This document shows positions 1 to 8,761 of a stretch of 64,000 nt of DNA, piece after piece. Position numbers and translations under genes: made by a program. Source of the DNA: JBKECP01 sp047974765 (GTDB lineage: Bacteria > Pseudomonadota > Gammaproteobacteria > Pseudomonadales > Halieaceae). The notes beneath the pieces were generated by a model. The model saw nothing but the letters and a program-made list of their open reading frames with translations, made no database searches and had not been told where the DNA came from. Position 1 is the first letter of the stretch; each line of letters opens with the position of its first letter. The stretch is taken from positions 1 through 64,000 of the forward strand of contig JBKECP010000045.1 in assembly GCA_047974765.1 (NCBI GenBank), read 5' to 3'.

Positions 1-71
1 GCAGTGGTTCATTTTGATAATTCAGGATGTCAATGTGGTTTCTCAGGAGATTTTGCTAACCTGCTGAGGGC

Positions 72-893
72 ATGATAATGAAAAAGCACTTTGTGGTGAA
101 ATTGACGCTGAATGAGCGGTCTCGGCTGGATGGAGAGGGTGAAGCCCGGCTGTTCAGCCTTGCCTGCAGTGACGCCCCCGAAGGCCACGCCCGTTGGACA
201 TTAAATCTTTTATCGGACAAGCTCGTTGAGTTGAACGTGGTTGAGTCTATCTCTTATGAATATGTTCGCCAGGTTTTAAAAGAACACCATAAAACCCTGG
301 CAAAAAAAGATGTGGTGCATCCCGCCAAAGGGTGATGCACATTTTGTATACCAGATGGAAGCGGTGCTGGGTGTCTATAAAAGGCCACAGAAATCGCTGT
401 ACCCGGCTGTGTGCATGGACGAAACCAGTGTGCAATGTACCAAGGAGGTAAGCGCTTTTATCGCAGCGAAACCTGGGCAGAGCGAGCGTTACGATACCGA
501 GTATGAACGTAATGGCCTGTTGCACCTTATTTTGTTTTATGCGCCGTTCAAGAATTGGCGGCGTATCCAGGTGGCGGACAATCACGCGGCCTGTGAGTGG
601 ACTGAAGGGGTGCGGCGCTTGGTGGGGGAAGATTATCCAAATGCGAAGCGCATTACCTTGGTTATGGACAACCTCAATACCCACTCCGGAGCGTCACTCT
701 ATAAAGCGTTTTCGCCAGAAAAGGCAAGAGCGCTGTTGGAAAAACTGGCGTTTGTGTACACCCCCAAATATGGAAGTTGGCTGAACATGGCGGAATGTAA
801 ATTCAGCGTGTTGAGTCGGCAATGCCTGGCAAGACGACTGCCGGATATGGAAACAGTGATGGCAGAAGTCGGAGCCTGGTTGGCGGTTTTCTT
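72..893 (+). pseudogene. IS630-family transposase, broken and truncated
   Basis: This is a remnant of an IS630-type DDE transposase, which would cut and paste its own insertion sequence. The catalytic triad is visible: Asp in CMDETSVQ (about 415-440), Asp in VMDNLNTH (about 662-685) and Glu in SWLNMAECKFS (about 778-805). Three lesions make it a pseudogene. The N-terminus jumps from MKKHFVVKLTLNER straight to the LDGEGEA segment, so roughly 70 residues of the helix-turn-helix region seem to be deleted. A seven-A run at 302-308 puts the two halves in different frames; six A would restore a continuous A-K-K-M-W-C-I-P reading. The C-terminal end of the family is absent because the sequence switches to IS66-like DNA near 885-893. 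Candidate starts are ATG 72 or ATG 78. Confidence 0.85.
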
Positions 894-1052
894 CTCCAGA
901 AAGATGGCGCAGATAATCTCAAGCAGGGTTAACATACTGCGCATCAACAGGTGCACTTCCCCGGAAACAGCATTGTCCGAAGAGAGCCGGTTGAACTCGG
1001 ATTTCAGTCGATCCAGCTCTTCACGCACTGGAGTTTTATCGATGCCTGCCAT
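885..1052 (-). pseudogene. IS66-family transposase, N-terminal fragment
   Basis: About 56 residues read from ATG 1052 on the minus strand (MAGIDKTPVREELDRLKSEF to AIFLEKKT). They resemble the N-terminal region of IS66-type TnpC transposases, with a conserved 'VR-EFDRLKS' start and a hydrophobic 'LLEIICAIFLEKKT' segment. After EKKT the similarity stops and the reading frame runs antisense through the IS630 remnant. No zinc-binding, catalytic or C-terminal domain remains, so it cannot be functional. The junction suggests one element inserted into, or was deleted against, the other. The family assignment is from memory of the motif and needs a protein search. Confidence 0.6.
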
Positions 1053-1291
1053 GGGCCATTGAGATTGTTGCCGTCAATGGCCATAGGATGCCCCCTGTTT
1101 TTTCGGCGTCTCACAACGGCTTGGATTGAACGTTAAAGGCCCGATTCAGGACAATCCTCATGGCGCTGTGGATAGACGCTGAGAGAGCGCTGCCAGGCAT
1201 CGGCGGAGGGTAAAAAATTGCAGCGGCAAAAAGTAAAAATAGAGACCCAAAAACCTGTCAAGAACTTTTTCAATTATTTCAGGGCGAGTAG
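1053..1291. other. intergenic DNA between IS remnants and tex
   Basis: No gene is supported here. The first part is probably IS66 leader DNA. It includes a short inverted repeat, CCATTGA (1056-1062) with TCAATGG (1074-1080). The rest is A-rich spacer leading to the tex promoter. Confidence 0.5.
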
Positions 1292-1320
1292 TTGCAATTC
1301 CAGATCGAATTCTCTATATA
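1292..1320 (+). promoter_or_regulatory. candidate sigma-70 promoter for tex
   Basis: TTGCAA at 1292-1297 and TATATA at 1315-1320 are separated by exactly 17 bases, the optimal sigma-70 spacing. The -10 box lies 53 bases before the tex ATG. A second -10-like CATAAT occurs at 1327-1332. Confidence 0.5.
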
Positions 1321-1372
1321 GCTGGCGCATAATACGCCGCTTCATTCGTTTACAAGCTGTCCTGATTTATCC

Positions 1373-3685
1373 ATGAGTACACTTATTTCCCAGCGTATTG
1401 CCGATGAGCTCGGCGTTCGTGAAGCCCAGATTAGCGCCGCCGCTGCCCTGCTCGACGAAGGTGCCACCGTTCCCTTTATCGCCCGCTACCGCAAGGAAGC
1501 CACCGGCGGTCTGGATGACACCCAGATGCGACGCCTGGAAGAGCGGCTACAGTACCTGCGGGACCTGGAAGAGCGCCGTGAAACCATCCTGCGCAGTATC
1601 GATGAGCAGGGCAAATTGAACCCGGAACTGGCCCAATCCATCCGTGAGGCCGACACCAAGAACCGACTCGAAGATCTCTACCTGCCCTACAAGCCAAAGC
1701 GCCGCACCAAGGCCCAGATTGCCCGCGAAGCCGGTATTGAACCATTGGCCGACACACTGCTGGCCGACCCGACGCTGATGCCCGACAACGAAGCCGCCGC
1801 CTACCTCAATGCCGATGCCGGCTTTACCGACGTGAAGGCTGTCCTCGATGGTGCCCGCCAGATACTGATGGAGCGCTTTGCCGAAGATGCAGACCTGCTG
1901 GCCAAGGTGCGTTCTTTTCTGGCCGACAACGCCCTGCTGGCCGCACGCCTGGCCGATGGCAAGGAGCAGGAGGCTGCCAAGTTCCGCGATTATTTCGAGC
2001 ACACCGAGGCTCTGGCCGGAGTGCCCTCACACCGGGCTCTGGCCATGTTTCGGGGCCGCAACGAGGGCTTCCTCCATCTCAATCTGGTGATGAGCGCCGA
2101 TGAAAAACCGAGTGATGCTCATCCCTGCGAGGCGATGCTCGCCGGGCACTGGCAAATTGAAGACAAAGGCCGTCATGCCGACCGCTGGCTGCTCGACACT
2201 GTTCGCTGGACCTGGCGGGTCAAGCTGCTGACCCACCTGCAAACTGATCTGCTGGGCCAGCTGCGCGAGCGCGCCGAAAGCGACGCCATTGACGTTTTCG
2301 CCAACAACCTGAAGGATTTGCTGCTGGCAGCACCGGCTGGCGCCAAGGCCACCATCGGCCTAGACCCGGGCCTGCGTACCGGTGTCAAGGTGGCGGTGGT
2401 CGACGCCAACGGTAAAGTACTGGACCACGCTGCCATCTTCCCCACCCCGCCCCAGAACCGGATACAGGAGGCGGCAGCCACCCTCGAACACCTGATTCGC
2501 AAGCACGGCGCCGAGCTGATCGCCATCGGCAACGGTACTGCCAGTCGGGAGACTGACAAATTCGTTGGCGATGTACTCAAGCGCTGTAGCGATCTCAAGA
2601 TCAGCAAGGTGATGGTCAACGAGGCCGGTGCCTCGGTGTACTCCGCCTCTGAATTGGCCGCCCGTGAATTCCCCGACCTCGACGTGACCATTCGCGGTGC
2701 GGTCAGTATTGCCCGCCGCCTGCAGGACCCGCTGGCGGAGCTGGTCAAAATCGAACCCAAGTCAATCGGCGTGGGCCAGTACCAGCACGATGTCAGCCAG
2801 GTACAACTGGCGCGGCAGCTGGATACGGTGGTCGAGGACTGCGTGAACGCGGTTGGCGTGGATGTGAACACTGCCTCAGCGGCGCTGCTGTCGCGGGTGT
2901 CGGGTCTCAACTCGTCGCTGGCGGGTAATATCGTCGCCCTGCGGGATGAGCAGGGCAGCTTTGGCAGCCGCAAAGATCTACTCAAGGTATCGCGCTTTGG
3001 CGGCAAGACCTTTGAGCAGGCAGCCGGTTTTTTGCGCATCAACGGCGGCGACAATCCTCTGGATGCCTCCGCTGTCCACCCCGAATCCTACGCTGTGGTG
3101 GAGGCCATCGCCCGGCGCGAGCAACGCGAACTGGCCAGCCTGATTGGTGACAGCCACTTTCTGCGCAAGCTGAAAGCAAACGACTTCGTCACGGACACTG
3201 TTGGCCTGCCAACGGTCACCGATATTCTCGCCGAGCTGGACAAACCGGGCCGCGACCCGCGCCCGGAATTCCGCATGGCCAGCTTCCAGGAAGGGGTCGA
3301 AAAAATCGCAGACCTGCGCCCCGATATGGTGCTTGAAGGCACCATCACCAACGTCACCAACTTTGGCGCCTTCGTCGACATTGGCGTACACCAGGACGGG
3401 CTGGTCCATATTTCCGCTTTGTCAGACAAGTTCATCAAGGACCCGCGGGACGTGGTCAAGGCCGGTGATATCGTGCGTGTAAAAGTGATGGAAGTGGACG
3501 AGCCGCGCAAGCGCATCGGCCTGAGTATGCGCCTGAATGACAAGGCCGGTGAGCAGCACGAACGCAATGCCAGCCGCCACAATGGCAACAGGGCCACCCG
3601 CTCAAATCGGCAACGCCAGGACAGCAAACCGGCGCCCAGCAATGCCTTTGCTGCCGCTTTTGCCAACGCCAGACGCAAAGACTGA
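1373..3685 (+). CDS. tex: Tex family RNA-binding transcription accessory protein
   Basis: Tex is a cytoplasmic nucleic-acid-binding protein linked to transcription and RNA quality control. The 770-residue product matches the usual length of the family. The N-terminal Tex domain starts at ISQRIADELGV. A YqgF/RNase H-like fold begins near residue 326 (IGLDPGLRTGVKVAVVD). Helix-hairpin-helix segments lie around 500-560 (SRVSGLNSSLAGNIVALRD). An S1 RNA-binding domain spans about 652-722 (VLEGTITNVTNFGAFVDIG). The last 50 residues are a basic, Arg/Asn-rich tail that should add non-specific RNA binding. The ATG at 1373 lacks a strong Shine-Dalgarno but fits the family N-terminus and follows a good promoter. 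It appears monocistronic, since the next gene converges from the minus strand. Confidence 0.96.
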   Translation: MSTLISQRIADELGVREAQISAAAALLDEGATVPFIARYRKEATGGLDDTQMRRLEERLQYLRDLEERRETILRSIDEQGKLNPELAQSIREADTKNRLEDLYLPYKPKRRTKAQIAREAGIEPLADTLLADPTLMPDNEAAAYLNADAGFTDVKAVLDGARQILMERFAEDADLLAKVRSFLADNALLAARLADGKEQEAAKFRDYFEHTEALAGVPSHRALAMFRGRNEGFLHLNLVMSADEKPSDAHPCEAMLAGHWQIEDKGRHADRWLLDTVRWTWRVKLLTHLQTDLLGQLRERAESDAIDVFANNLKDLLLAAPAGAKATIGLDPGLRTGVKVAVVDANGKVLDHAAIFPTPPQNRIQEAAATLEHLIRKHGAELIAIGNGTASRETDKFVGDVLKRCSDLKISKVMVNEAGASVYSASELAAREFPDLDVTIRGAVSIARRLQDPLAELVKIEPKSIGVGQYQHDVSQVQLARQLDTVVEDCVNAVGVDVNTASAALLSRVSGLNSSLAGNIVALRDEQGSFGSRKDLLKVSRFGGKTFEQAAGFLRINGGDNPLDASAVHPESYAVVEAIARREQRELASLIGDSHFLRKLKANDFVTDTVGLPTVTDILAELDKPGRDPRPEFRMASFQEGVEKIADLRPDMVLEGTITNVTNFGAFVDIGVHQDGLVHISALSDKFIKDPRDVVKAGDIVRVKVMEVDEPRKRIGLSMRLNDKAGEQHERNASRHNGNRATRSNRQRQDSKPAPSNAFAAAFANARRKD

Positions 3686-3711
3686 CAACCCGCACACCGA
3701 TCTGTTTTGCC

Positions 3712-3751
3712 CTGGAATATCTTCAGGGCATTTCGTCTGGAATATATTCAG
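3712..3751. repeat. short direct repeat downstream of tex
   Basis: CTGGAATATCTTCAG at 3712-3726 and CTGGAATATATTCAG at 3737-3751 match at 14 of 15 positions with a 25-base period. They lie between tex and the convergent gene. No clear terminator stem is seen, and function is unknown. Confidence 0.4.
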
Positions 3752-3843
3752 CCGCACACTGACAAAATGACAAAGCGACGTTCAAAGCCCGCCCCGGATC
3801 AGTGCCGGGTGACCACAAAAATACCGATACGCCAGTCAGATCC

Positions 3844-5703
3844 TTATTTTTGCCGCTGATAATCCGCCGCCGCCTGCCGGATAGATGACCAAGCCAACAA
3901 CGCATTGCTGTAACCCTTTGCCGCCCAACGGATTTTTTTAGCCACGGCGGCGTTGTCACAATCTGCAGGTATATGATCCAGATCGCTCAGCCGGGCCGGT
4001 TGTGCCAGCGCATTTACACACGCTTGCGCACTTTTTTCCAAATAGACACGCCACTGTTCATCCAGCGCACCGGTTTCTGCCAGCCGGTCATTAACGGTTT
4101 GCAGCACATACGCCTGCGCGCGGGTCAGGCTGACCCGATAGCTGGCCAGCAGCGCCTGCTCTGTCATATTGGCCAGCTCCCCAATACGGGCGGCCGCCAA
4201 TTGCAGGCGGGTATTGAAGTCAATGCCATTACCCATTGGCCGGGCGTCAGCCAGCCAGGCTGAAACCATCTGCAAACCGCCTTTAGGTGCCACATTATCA
4301 CCTTCCGGATTGCCTATACGCGGCTCCAGTGGTAAATGCGGTACGGCCCAGTCATATTCAAGTACCAATGAATCAGGAAAAAGAAAATCCACCAACGTGC
4401 CAAAAAAATGATCCTCACCCCGCAGTGCAGGAAAATAAGGTGGCAGCTCAACCCGGTTATCAAGACCCGTCACCTGCGACATGACCGCCCGCTTGCTGAC
4501 AGCCGGTCGCAGCTGCCCCAGCCAGCAGTCCCGTGTCGACAAGGCCTGGCTGATACTACTCTCAGCCAGCATGTAACGCACAGAAGCCGCTGGCAAATAG
4601 GGCAGCCAACCATTGCCTGATGTACCCGGATCACCAACAGTGCCCGACTGTGTAATCAATACAGGTGCGCTGCCATCCACTTCATAAAAACGTCGACCTT
4701 CAACACCCGTCAGCTGGTGGGGTTCAAGTTTGTCTTTGCCAAGGCTTGCCATCACCTCAGACAGGCTCAGACCCAGGCAGCGTGCATGGCCACTGATCGG
4801 ATCAAAATCGGTCGGCTGCCAGAAGGCCTGCCAATCCTGTGAACTGCCATAAAAAATAGCTTCGCGTTCAGTAGTAAAACCCAGATCTGAACGCCCCTCT
4901 CCCGAGCGGGCCGCCATACACAATACATCGTCATCCATAATGATGGCGCGATCACCCACTGACAACAGCTGGCAGAGAATACGGGCGCGACCATAGGTCT
5001 CCAGCACCCCCCAGGATGAGCGATCAATCAAAAAGCGTATTGCCTGCACATGTTCTGGCAGCCGCGCCTCCAAAGCCGTTTGTAATTCGCGCTGTGCCTC
5101 ACTGCCAACATAGTTCATACGGGTGGGGCTTTCGAGATTAAAACGTTCAACCATTTCTCGGTTGGCGGCGGCATTGGCTTCATCGCGTGAATCATCCACC
5201 AGATAAAGCTGCCTGATACTGCTCAGACGTGCGTTACGCTTCATCGATTCCAGCAGACGATTAACAGCGACTGGACGGTCACAGGTAATGATAAAAGCCT
5301 TCGGCAGATCCGCCTCATCAGAGCGGGTTGCACGGGTATTGATACGCTCACAAAATTCACTGGCCGACACAAACAACCCCGCCTCCCGCACCATTTCCAG
5401 TACCCGCAGAGCATCGTCCACATTGCCGCCCAGCTGCGGCAAGACACTTGCCAGATAGTGAGCGTGCCCCTCCATCGAACGAAACACACGGCAATGTTGC
5501 AAGGATATATCAACTTCTGTCTGCGCCAGCAGCTGAGCGCCCGTTGTCGCACCCACCAGCAGCACACCGCCAGCCACCCCCACGGGCCGGTAGTCATCAA
5601 CTGCATAGAGCTCAACCGGCTCACCGATGCTGACACCATCTTTCTGTGCAGGTGCAGCGTTATTGGTCATGGAAAAGGAGTAGGAAATATCCGACATGGG
5701 CAT
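3844..5703 (-). CDS. putative GT-A-like glycosyltransferase, function unknown
   Basis: I do not recognise a named family. The product is about 619 residues. The middle looks like a GT-A nucleotide-sugar transferase fold. A beta-strand and helix start (AFIITCDRPVAVNRLLESM) is followed by a VDDSRDEAN motif and, about 100 residues on, an IIMDDDVLC acidic triad that would serve as the metal-binding DxD. A later RGEDHFFG segment resembles the C-terminal acidic motif of such enzymes. No transmembrane segment or signal peptide is evident, so it is probably cytoplasmic. The first about 130 residues (containing VGVAGGVLLVGA) are of unknown type. The frame stays open to a GTG at 5766. ATG 5703 or ATG 5697 seem more likely starts, though neither has a strong ribosome binding site. 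Confidence 0.6.
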   Translation of the reverse strand: MPMSDISYSFSMTNNAAPAQKDGVSIGEPVELYAVDDYRPVGVAGGVLLVGATTGAQLLAQTEVDISLQHCRVFRSMEGHAHYLASVLPQLGGNVDDALRVLEMVREAGLFVSASEFCERINTRATRSDEADLPKAFIITCDRPVAVNRLLESMKRNARLSSIRQLYLVDDSRDEANAAANREMVERFNLESPTRMNYVGSEAQRELQTALEARLPEHVQAIRFLIDRSSWGVLETYGRARILCQLLSVGDRAIIMDDDVLCMAARSGEGRSDLGFTTEREAIFYGSSQDWQAFWQPTDFDPISGHARCLGLSLSEVMASLGKDKLEPHQLTGVEGRRFYEVDGSAPVLITQSGTVGDPGTSGNGWLPYLPAASVRYMLAESSISQALSTRDCWLGQLRPAVSKRAVMSQVTGLDNRVELPPYFPALRGEDHFFGTLVDFLFPDSLVLEYDWAVPHLPLEPRIGNPEGDNVAPKGGLQMVSAWLADARPMGNGIDFNTRLQLAAARIGELANMTEQALLASYRVSLTRAQAYVLQTVNDRLAETGALDEQWRVYLEKSAQACVNALAQPARLSDLDHIPADCDNAAVAKKIRWAAKGYSNALLAWSSIRQAAADYQRQK

Positions 5704-5874
5704 TCTCGTTTGTATAGCTTGCAGGGAATGGAACAAAGGTGTGACAAGACTGATTCTAGGGATCACCTGCCATGCTGTAAACGCACTTGCGTAATACCGC
5801 TTATGGAATCAACCGTATTTACCAGGGCTATATTCTGTCCGGCATCAACCTGTACCCGCTGACAAGACGGGTAT

Positions 5875-6855
5875 TTAGCTGCCCCAAACCCACATGCCTG
5901 CCTCTATACTGGCCCGTCCGGTATCGCTGTTCACACGGCTTTGCAACCAGTCACTGATAATGGTCAGCAGCCCGGTACTATCGGCAATCAGCGGTGCATC
6001 GATCAGGGCGGCATCACCGTAATGATTGAGTTTGATCACATGGCCACTACTGCTCGCTGGCTCAATAGCCAACTCAGTCCATTCAATCTGCACACCCCGA
6101 CGTTGCTGCCAGCGCAACTCCTGCAAAACAGCCGACATTTCACGGTGCAACTGCCGACAGGGCTCACGTACGTTATCGGCATTCTGGCTGGCGGCAAACT
6201 TGAGTTCCAGACCATTGGCCTGACAACTTGGCCCGCCTGCTGAAAAAGTCCACACCATAACGACCGGAGGCGGACTGATACCACTGCTACGCTCGTGCGT
6301 TTTTTGTTCACCTCTGTCGCTGCCCGCCAGCAACAGCCGGTCGCAGCGATAAGCACGACAAAAACTGGCCAGCACGGCCCGTTCATAAGCTGCCTGTTGG
6401 CTCTGACGGGGATGCTCCAGCAAAATGCGTAAATCCAGTTCAGGCAGCCACAATTGTACGCCTGTATGGCGATAACTGATGTCAACCCAGGCACCGGCAT
6501 CCACCTGCTCGGCAGCGTGCATCAAACGCTGGGAAAAACTGTCCACGGAGGTCGCCCACTGACGCAGACCCGATCCCTTCTTCGATACCCGTTCCTCACT
6601 GCGGGCCAAATCAGATTCGGCGCTGTAGAGCGCATAGAGTTCGGCGAGGGCGTCGTGCGCAAAATCCGCCTTGTCTTCCAAGGCCGCACCTTGCAAGGCG
6701 GTCACCAGTTGGTCAAAGCGCGAACGCTGGCTTTCTTTTGCCTGCACAGACAACACGGGTAATATTGCCAGCACGGTTAAACCTACCAGCACACGGGTAA
6801 AAACAGATATCAATCGCTTTGTCAGATAAGGGAAGTATCGCATTGCGTGTATCAT
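5875..6855 (-). CDS. exported protein of unknown function
   Basis: A 326-residue protein that I cannot assign to a family. The N-terminus has a basic stretch, then a hydrophobic core (VLVGLTVLAILPVLSV) and an AKES-type cleavage region, so it is probably a Sec-exported periplasmic or outer-surface protein. The mature part is mixed alpha/beta with several Cys residues (FCRAYRCDR, PSCQANG, REPCRQL) that could form disulfides. It lies just downstream of the glycosyltransferase-like gene in genomic coordinates, with about 170 bases separating the two start-to-stop ends on the same strand. It may belong to the same surface-modification function, but that is speculation. ATG 6855 has a GAGAG element five bases upstream; ATG 6843 is an alternative. 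Confidence 0.55.
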   Translation of the reverse strand: MIHAMRYFPYLTKRLISVFTRVLVGLTVLAILPVLSVQAKESQRSRFDQLVTALQGAALEDKADFAHDALAELYALYSAESDLARSEERVSKKGSGLRQWATSVDSFSQRLMHAAEQVDAGAWVDISYRHTGVQLWLPELDLRILLEHPRQSQQAAYERAVLASFCRAYRCDRLLLAGSDRGEQKTHERSSGISPPPVVMVWTFSAGGPSCQANGLELKFAASQNADNVREPCRQLHREMSAVLQELRWQQRRGVQIEWTELAIEPASSSGHVIKLNHYGDAALIDAPLIADSTGLLTIISDWLQSRVNSDTGRASIEAGMWVWGS

Positions 6856-6981
6856 AACGCTCTCGCCCGGCGAAGGTGAGCCCGCCGCGTCATCACTGTG
6901 TCAAAATGAGATATACATCGCCTACTTTGCGTGCGGTTGAGCGCATTACACCAGTATCCACTTCGATAAAGGACAACCATT

Positions 6982-7616
6982 ATGCCCTACGGCTTCGTTC
7001 AGGTTGACACCTTCACTCATCGCCCGCTTTACGGCAATCCAGCAGCCATTGTTTTTAATGCCGACAATCTTGCCTCTGCCACCATGCAAAAAATTGCCCG
7101 TGAAATGAACCTTTCAGAAACTGTTTTTATCCTCTCTTCGAAAGATGATCAGGTGGATTATTGTGAGCCGCCGATACTGGCGGACACTCCCCCTCAGATC
7201 ATTTCTACTGGTGCACCCTGGCTGATCGTGGAGCTGACCTCACTTGCAGCTCTATCAGCCCTTAACCCGACCAGAATCTGACAACAATACGTTGTGCCCA
7301 GCGCGGAGCAGCAGGTATAACGGTTTTCACCGAACTGGGCGATGACCGGCAGACCCGTATTCGTGTGCGTACCTTTGCACCCGGCGAAGGCGTGCCTGAA
7401 GATCCCGTTTGTAGTTCGGGCAACGGTTCTGTTGCCGTCTGTATTACCCGTTACAAGCACGCTGACCAACGCAGCGGCGCTATATTGCCGAGCAGGGAAT
7501 CGAGATTGGACCGCGCGGATGAAATCTTTGTCGACTGGCAGCGCAGCGGTGCTCAGCTACAGATCAAAATTGGCGGCGAGGTCATAACCATCGCCAGTGG
7601 CCAACTGTATATCTGA
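6982..7616 (+). pseudogene. PhzF-family isomerase, degraded
   Basis: PhzF proteins are about 260-300 residue diaminopimelate-epimerase-fold isomerases. The first 55 residues match well (YGFVQVDTFTHRPLYGNPAAIVF, then an SETVFI segment). The conserved central region after residue about 60, which carries the first-domain glycine-rich substrate loop, is missing. The frame then runs through a GAPWLIVEL segment to a stop at 7281. The C-terminal half continues in another frame (TELGDDRQTRIRVRTFAPG, then EDPVCSSGNGSVAVC) to 7616. A deletion of roughly 60 codons plus a frameshift therefore inactivated the gene. The C-terminal catalytic-domain GSG-type motif is still readable, so the decay looks recent. 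Confidence 0.8.
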
Positions 7617-7696
7617 CAAAAACCAATTACACAAACAGAGTATCGCATCGAATCCCGAGACGCTGGGCCACACCAAAACAGGGGTATGCAAATGCA

Positions 7697-8638
7697 CTAC
7701 ACCACAGGCGTGGCCACTATCAGCGAGTCAGGCAAGCCCACAACATCATGGTCTTTACCCGGATAATCGAGGGTAGATAAAAAATGGCGCATGCAATTCA
7801 GGCGGGCACGCTTTTTGTCATCGGACTTGACGATAGTCCAGGGTGCATCTGCTGTATCGGTATAGAAAAACATAGCCTCTTTGGCCTCGGTATAGTCGTC
7901 CCATTTGTCCAGCGAAGCCTTGTCAATAGGTGATAATTTCCACATCTTCAGCGGATCTGTTTCACGGGATTTAAAACGGCGATGCTGTTCTTGCTGTGTC
8001 ACTGAGAACCAGTATTTGTACAAACGAATATTCGAACGTACCAACATACGCTCCAGTTCAGGTGTCTGACGCATAAACTCAAGGCATTCATGGGGTTCAC
8101 AAAAGCCCATCACCCGCTCAACACCGGCCCGGTTGTACCAGGAACGATCATAGAAAACCATTTCACCAACGGTCGGCAGATACTTAAGGTAGCGCTGGTA
8201 ATACCATTGCCCGCGCTCTTCATCGGTGGGCTTGTCAAGCGCCACCACCCGGGCAAAGCGGGGATTAAGGTGCTCGGTAAAACGCTTGATGACACCGCCC
8301 TTACCGGCCGCATCGCGGCCCTCGAACAGTAACACGAACTTCTGCCCCGTCTCCTGCGCCCACAGCTGTACTTTCAGCAGCTCAGCCTGAATCTGCGCTT
8401 TCTCCTTCTCGTAGGTAGAGCGCGACATCTTGCGCTCGTAAGGATACTTGCCACTTTCAAAGGCCTGGCGGATCCGCGCGGCATCCACCTGGGGAGGTGT
8501 TCGCAACGGTTGTGGACTACCGTCGCCATTACCGGTCGGTGGAACAACGGCTTCGGTAGTATTGTCAGTGATATTGGCGACAGTGGTATTGGCGGCAAGG
8601 GTTTTGGAGGTAGCAGATTTTGAACTTTTAGCAGGCAT
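7697..8638 (-). CDS. ppk2: polyphosphate kinase 2 family protein
   Basis: PPK2 enzymes move phosphate between polyphosphate and nucleotides in the cytoplasm. The protein has a P-loop Walker A in FEGRDAAGKGG (about residue 108), the family motif TDEERGQWYYQRYL, and the Walker B-like FYDRSWYNRAGVERVMGFC, all diagnostic of PPK2. A Ser/Thr/Ala-rich N-terminal extension of about 60 residues precedes the domain and looks disordered. The start is set at ATG 8638 because an AGGAGAAGGG ribosome binding site sits just upstream; an ATG ten codons earlier lacks one. The length of about 313 suggests a single-domain enzyme. Direction (ADP- or GDP-producing) cannot be read from the sequence. Confidence 0.93.
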   Translation of the reverse strand: MPAKSSKSATSKTLAANTTVANITDNTTEAVVPPTGNGDGSPQPLRTPPQVDAARIRQAFESGKYPYERKMSRSTYEKEKAQIQAELLKVQLWAQETGQKFVLLFEGRDAAGKGGVIKRFTEHLNPRFARVVALDKPTDEERGQWYYQRYLKYLPTVGEMVFYDRSWYNRAGVERVMGFCEPHECLEFMRQTPELERMLVRSNIRLYKYWFSVTQQEQHRRFKSRETDPLKMWKLSPIDKASLDKWDDYTEAKEAMFFYTDTADAPWTIVKSDDKKRARLNCMRHFLSTLDYPGKDHDVVGLPDSLIVATPVV

Positions 8639-8721
8639 TCCCTTCTCCTGGCGGGTATGGAAATACACTATATGAAATGCCTTGTATACAGTCCTTGATA
8701 TCCGTCAAGCCATGACTCCAA

Positions 8722-8749
8722 GGGCCTGAAAAAACCCTTTTACAGGCCC
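8722..8749 (-). terminator. hairpin ending the metal-efflux operon
   Basis: GGGCCTG (8722-8728) pairs with CAGGCCC (8743-8749) around an A/T-rich loop. It lies just 3' of the DUF2891 gene on the minus strand. There is no clear U-tract, so the termination role is inferred. Confidence 0.45.
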
Positions 8750-8761
8750 GACCATGAGTGA

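Noticed and set aside
302..308. Programmed -1 frameshift in the IS630 transposase
   Set aside because: The downstream frame needs +1, and the first half also has an internal deletion, so this is decay.
2173..3054. 293-residue open frame antisense to tex
   Set aside because: It is a codon-bias shadow of tex: Ser/Arg/Ala-rich, with no domain and no ribosome binding site.
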